Positions 6,774-9,802 of a stretch of DNA of 9,802 nt are shown in pieces; position 1 is the first letter of the stretch; the number at the start of each line of letters is the position of its first letter. Both the position numbers and the translations under genes were made by a program. The DNA lies in assembly GCA_034933145.1 (NCBI GenBank), contig JAYFOA010000040.1, positions 1-9,802 on the forward strand, read 5' to 3'. This DNA is from UBA4644 sp034933145. GTDB lineage: Bacteria; Bacillota; Clostridia; Oscillospirales; Butyricicoccaceae. The notes under the pieces were generated by a model. That model made no database searches. It was not told where the DNA came from and saw only the letters and a list, made by a program, of their open reading frames with translations.

Positions 6774-6808
6774 GCTGCGGCGGAGTACTCCGCCGCAGCA
6801 GTTTTTTT
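6774..6808 (+). terminator. Rho-independent terminator after aspartate kinase
   Basis: Bases 6774-6799 are a perfect 26-nt palindrome (GCTGCGGCGGAGT and its complement), which folds as a GC-rich stem with a tiny loop, followed by a T-run at 6802-6808. It separates lysC from the rlmB unit. On the minus strand the T-rich stretch is about 10 nt from the stem, so it is mainly a plus-strand terminator. Confidence 0.9.
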
Positions 6809-6832
6809 GTGCGTATACCCCGACTTAAGGAC

Positions 6833-6861
6833 TTTTCTTTACCACAGTTTCATGTTATAAT
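6833..6861 (+). promoter_or_regulatory. Extended -10 promoter for the rlmB operon
   Basis: TGTTATAAT (6853-6861) contains a perfect -10 TATAAT at 6856-6861 with the TGn extension. The -35 region 17 nt upstream (TTTTCT, 6833-6838) is weak, as is common with extended -10 promoters. Transcription would start near 6868, giving a leader of about 28 nt to the ATG at 6896. Confidence 0.65.
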
Positions 6862-6895
6862 ACAATTTACGAATTTTATATATATGGAGGCCCAT

Positions 6896-7705
6896 ATGGA
6901 TAAGCCCCACAATGACCGGCCCCACAATAACCGGCCGCCTCGTTCTGCGTTTGCCGAACGGGAACGGATGGATGGCGGCACGGATACCGAATATGTGGAA
7001 GGCCGCAACGCTGTGTATGAAGCATTGCGGTCAGGCCGTCCCGTGGACAAGCTGCTGCTGGCGACAGGGGCGAAAAACATGGGACACATCCTTTCGGCTG
7101 CCCGTACCGCCGGCGTGCCGATTCAGGAATGCGACCGGCGGAAGCTGGACGCTGTAAGCCGGGGAGGCACGCACCAAGGTATTATTGCGCTATGCGCCGC
7201 GGCGGAATATCATGATCTGGAAGATTTGCTGTCGCTGGCCGCTCAGCGGAACGAAAAGCCTTTGCTCGTGCTGTGCGACGGCATTACGGATCCCCATAAT
7301 CTGGGGGCGATTATCCGTAGCGCAGAAGTATTGGGTGCGCATGGTGTTGTCGTGCCGCGCCATCGCAGTGCGGGGCTTAATGCTGCCTGTGCCAAGGCTG
7401 CGGCCGGTGCCCTGGAACATATACCGGTTGCCAAATGCGCCAATCTGTCTGATGCGGCAAACCGCCTGAAAAAAGCGGGCGTCTTTGTATTTGCCGCAGA
7501 TATGGGCGGGACGCCGGCAGAAAAGCTGGATCTGACACTGCCATGCGCGCTGATTATCGGGGCGGAGGGTGTGGGCGTATCTCAGAGCATGCGCCAGGCG
7601 GCGGATTTTGTCATCAGTATTCCTCAAAAAGGAAAGATTAACTCACTTAACGCTTCCAATGCTGCCGCCGTGCTACTTTATGAGGCGCTGCGGCAACGGG
7701 GATAG
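6896..7705 (+). CDS. rlmB: 23S rRNA (guanosine-2'-O-)-methyltransferase RlmB-type, SpoU family
   Basis: The 269-residue product is a TrmH/SpoU methyltransferase with a trefoil-knot fold, expected to methylate the 2'-O of a guanosine in 23S rRNA (G2251 in E. coli numbering). An N-terminal RNA-binding substrate domain begins at YVEGRNAVYEAL (33-44) and includes GGTHQGIIAL (90-99). The three SpoU motifs follow: DPHNLGAIIRSAEVLGA (132-148), IIGAEGVGVS (220-229) and IPQKGKINSLNASNAAAVL (242-260); Arg141 and Asn252 lie in the conserved catalytic and binding positions. The first 20 residues are a low-complexity His/Pro/Arg/Asn stretch made by a 15-nt tandem repeat. ATG 6896 was chosen over the in-frame ATG at 6884 because GGAGG lies 5 nt before it and overlaps the latter. 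Closely related RlmB/TrmH paralogues exist, so the exact target nucleotide is not certain. Confidence 0.9.
   Translation: MDKPHNDRPHNNRPPRSAFAERERMDGGTDTEYVEGRNAVYEALRSGRPVDKLLLATGAKNMGHILSAARTAGVPIQECDRRKLDAVSRGGTHQGIIALCAAAEYHDLEDLLSLAAQRNEKPLLVLCDGITDPHNLGAIIRSAEVLGAHGVVVPRHRSAGLNAACAKAAAGALEHIPVAKCANLSDAANRLKKAGVFVFAADMGGTPAEKLDLTLPCALIIGAEGVGVSQSMRQAADFVISIPQKGKINSLNASNAAAVLLYEALRQRG
6905..6934 (+). repeat. 15-nt tandem duplication at the 5' end of rlmB
   Basis: Two adjacent copies, 6905-6919 and 6920-6934, differ at one base of fifteen (CCCCACAATGACCGG and CCCCACAATAACCGG). The repeat keeps the reading frame and encodes PHNDR followed by PHNNR in the low-complexity tail. It is probably a recent slippage duplication. 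Confidence 0.85.
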
Positions 7706-7716
7706 AGGTAAAGGAG

Positions 7717-9792
7717 ATGCCAAAGAGCGGGGAGCCGGATGATCTCCAGTTCTCATTGGACGAGATCATTGCGGAGGTAAAAAGCGAACGGACGGTCGTA
7801 CGGCCGGCCGATTCTGACATACCGCAAAATAACATTGACATTGATTTGGATGCGCCGGTGTGGGGGCACATGCCTGCCCATGCCGCCGGTGTGCCATCGC
7901 AGGATAGGGAAGCGCCGCAAGAAAGAGTAGCCGCCGGAGAGGAAGATCAGTACCGGCTTGCTAACACGCCGCAGCCGGAGACGAAGATACCGGCGCATGC
8001 GGAAGCCAGTCGGATATTGGAAGAGAAAGGGCGGCATACATTTCCGGATTCGCCCTCTCCGATTGAAAGCATTCTGGGGAGTATACCGGAGCCGGCTGAA
8101 GAGCCGGCGTGCAAAGAACCTCTGCATGAGACAACGGCACCGTGGCGTACTGCACCGTATCGACCGGCGCCTCCGCCGCCGGAGCCGGAGCCCGCGCCAG
8201 AGGAAGAGCCGGTAAAAAAACAAAAGCCGTCTTTGCCGTACGACCTGATGAATACCCCGACCGATGATCCGGAGGAAGCCGTTGCGCACCTGACGAAAGC
8301 GATGACATCGATTTCCTCACGGATGCTGCTGATGCTCCCGGTAATCGTAACGTCGCTGTACATGACGGTTTCCGGTCTGCTGAAGCTGCCGATGCCTTTC
8401 GGGTTTAACTACCTTGAACATCCGTTTCTTTATATGCTGGCCTTCTGTATTTTGCAAGGGCTGGCGCTGCTTCTCGCGGCACCGAGTACAGGCGCCGGCC
8501 TATGGCGGCTGCTGCATGGGAGGCCTACGCTGGACACGCTGGTGCTGTTTTCCGGCCTGAGCAGCCTGGCCCACAGCATTTCCATCATTGTAAAGCCTGA
8601 ATGGGGCGGGTATCTGCCGTATACCTGTGTTTCTGCGCTGACCTGTCTGTTTGCACTGCAGCAAAAACGGCAGCGTGCCGCTGCGCTGCGCCGCAGCTAT
8701 AAGGCGGTGCTGATGGGAACGGTGCCGGTTGGCATCAAGCTACATGTGGACGGGAACCGAATTGCCACGGCAGTCCGGACCACGGCAGGCTCATATACCG
8801 AGATTTCCGAGCTGGCACAGCCGGACACCACGGAGCGGTTTTCACAATATTATGCGCCGCTGGCGATGGTCTGCTGTATCGCGTTTGCCGCGGTTGCCTC
8901 GTTTGGGACGGGGGATGGCGGACGGTTTCTGTGGGCTCTGGCCGCGATCGCCTCAGTCAGTACGCCGGCTAATCTGCTGATTTCTGCCAGCGCACCGGGA
9001 AAGCGTCTGGGTAAAAAACTATTTACCTCCGGCAGCATGCTGCTGAATGGCCAGGCGGCACAGCGACTGTCAAAGGCACGTGCGCTGGTGGTTGGCGACG
9101 GCGATCTGTTTCCCGCCGGATCGGTTACGCTGACCGGTATGAAGATCGCGGACAACCAAAGTCCGGAGACCGTGATCGCCTGTGCGGCCGCCATGGTACA
9201 GGAGATTCCCGGCGGGCTTTCCCGTACCTTTTCCGACCTTGCGCGGCAGCAGTATATCCCGCCGCTGAAGGCGGAAGAGCTTCGCTTTTTTGAAAGCGGC
9301 GGTGTCTCCGCAAAAGTGGGCGGAAGCTATGCGCTGCTCGGCAGCGCGGGCTTTCTGATGCGGATGGGCGTCCGTGTCACTGAGGGACTGCAGCTCAAAA
9401 ACAGTTTATTTTTGTCGATCGACGGAGCCTTCGCAGGTATTTTTTCCATGCGATATGGCGTACAGCCGCCGGTATATGCGGCTTTTGGCCTGCTGCATCG
9501 TGCCAGGATCCGTCCGGTATTGGCGTTGCGTGATTTTATAACCACACAGGCGTTTGTGGAGGAGCACTTCGAGCTGCGTTCCGACAGCACGGAATATCCG
9601 GTGCTTGCCGAACGGATGGAACTTTCGTCGCCTTCCTATGCGCAGGAACTCCCGACCTTGGCGCTGCTCTCCCGAGATGGGCTACTGCCGGCGGCCGAGG
9701 CCGTCGCCGCGGCAGCACGTTTGACCCGGGCTGCACGGTTTACGCGGTATCTGGGCCTGGTGACCGCAGCCGTCGGGATGCTGTTGCTGTAG
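7717..9792 (+). CDS. P1B-type ATPase-like membrane protein lacking catalytic motifs, with a long acidic N-terminal extension
   Basis: This 691-residue protein starts with AGAGGT 7 nt before the ATG, 11 nt after rlmB. Residues 1-195 are polar and Pro/Glu-rich (for example APPPPEPEPAPEEEP) with one helical motif, LQFSLDEIIAEV, near the start. Hydrophobic helices follow at about 202-224, 234-255, 271-291, 299-316, 380-396 and 403-425, plus one at 678-691. This is the spacing of P1B metal ATPases (MA, MB, M1, M2, M3, M4, then M5). Cytoplasmic similarity includes SGSMLLNGQAAQRLSKARAL before the phosphorylation site, the N-domain-like FESGGVSAKVGGSYALLG (525-542) and the P-domain-like LSIDGAFAGIFSMRYGVQPP (566-585). 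Yet DKTGT is VVGDGDLF (458-465, Asp461 aligned), CPCA is STPA (415-418), TGES is absent, and TGDN is ALRDF (603-607). Ion pumping therefore looks impossible; a structural or sensory role is my inference. It could also be a fast-diverging orphan lineage. Confidence 0.7.
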   Translation: MPKSGEPDDLQFSLDEIIAEVKSERTVVRPADSDIPQNNIDIDLDAPVWGHMPAHAAGVPSQDREAPQERVAAGEEDQYRLANTPQPETKIPAHAEASRILEEKGRHTFPDSPSPIESILGSIPEPAEEPACKEPLHETTAPWRTAPYRPAPPPPEPEPAPEEEPVKKQKPSLPYDLMNTPTDDPEEAVAHLTKAMTSISSRMLLMLPVIVTSLYMTVSGLLKLPMPFGFNYLEHPFLYMLAFCILQGLALLLAAPSTGAGLWRLLHGRPTLDTLVLFSGLSSLAHSISIIVKPEWGGYLPYTCVSALTCLFALQQKRQRAAALRRSYKAVLMGTVPVGIKLHVDGNRIATAVRTTAGSYTEISELAQPDTTERFSQYYAPLAMVCCIAFAAVASFGTGDGGRFLWALAAIASVSTPANLLISASAPGKRLGKKLFTSGSMLLNGQAAQRLSKARALVVGDGDLFPAGSVTLTGMKIADNQSPETVIACAAAMVQEIPGGLSRTFSDLARQQYIPPLKAEELRFFESGGVSAKVGGSYALLGSAGFLMRMGVRVTEGLQLKNSLFLSIDGAFAGIFSMRYGVQPPVYAAFGLLHRARIRPVLALRDFITTQAFVEEHFELRSDSTEYPVLAERMELSSPSYAQELPTLALLSRDGLLPAAEAVAAAARLTRAARFTRYLGLVTAAVGMLLL

Positions 9793-9802
9793 TTTCTGAC
9801 GT

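Noticed and set aside
7753..8289. 178-codon minus-strand frame, rich in Arg, under the Pro/Glu-rich region
   Set aside because: Its Arg-rich composition is the antisense reading of Pro/Glu/Ala codons of the plus-strand gene; no start signal or family resemblance.
7717..9792. Functional heavy-metal transporting ATPase (CopA/ZntA-like)
   Set aside because: The overall layout fits, but DKTGT, TGES, CPC and the hinge motifs are all missing, so naming it a transporter would mislead.

Overview
The window looks like core chromosome from a spore-forming, moderately GC-rich Clostridia species. The closest fit is the Oscillospiraceae/Ruminococcaceae side of the Firmicutes. The reasons are a YtvI-type sporulation membrane protein, a DUF4364 regulator-like protein next to a DUF3048 (YerB-type) lipoprotein, a DUF3298 protein, strong GGAGG ribosome binding sites, and GC-rich codon choice beside AT-rich promoters. 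This placement is inferred from gene content; no rRNA is present. I see no tRNA, CRISPR array, insertion sequence, phage gene or attachment site.

Layout: (1) Bases 1-1042, minus strand: a two-gene operon with its promoter. It encodes a DUF4364 winged-helix-like protein followed by a DUF3048 lipoprotein cut by the window edge. (2) Bases 1053-2940, plus strand: mtnA (methylthioribose-1-phosphate isomerase), then a DUF3298-domain protein with no export signal. A hairpin covers the second gene's ribosome binding site, and a strong bidirectional terminator closes the unit. (3) Bases 3023-5414, minus strand: a tight operon of ytvI (AI-2E/PerM-type membrane protein), xth (exonuclease III/AP endonuclease) and a small two-helix membrane protein I do not recognise. 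(4) Bases 5514-6808, plus strand: a monofunctional aspartate kinase ending in a strong terminator. (5) Bases 6833-9792, plus strand: a promoter, rlmB (23S rRNA 2'-O-methyltransferase), then 11 nt later a 691-residue membrane protein.

Most of the window is housekeeping or sporulation-lineage genes. The part most worth attention is the last gene. It has the layout of a P1B-type (metal-transporting) P-type ATPase: four N-terminal helices, a loop, two helices, a P/N-like cytoplasmic region, and a last helix. However, almost every catalytic signature is gone. There is no TGES, no CPC, no DKTGT, no HP in the nucleotide domain, no TGD and no GDGxNDxP. The actuator domain is reduced to about 60 residues, the sixth conserved helix is missing, and an acidic, proline-rich extension of about 200 residues has been added at the N terminus. 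Its long intact reading frame, good ribosome binding site and operon position argue for a maintained pseudo-ATPase rather than a decaying gene.
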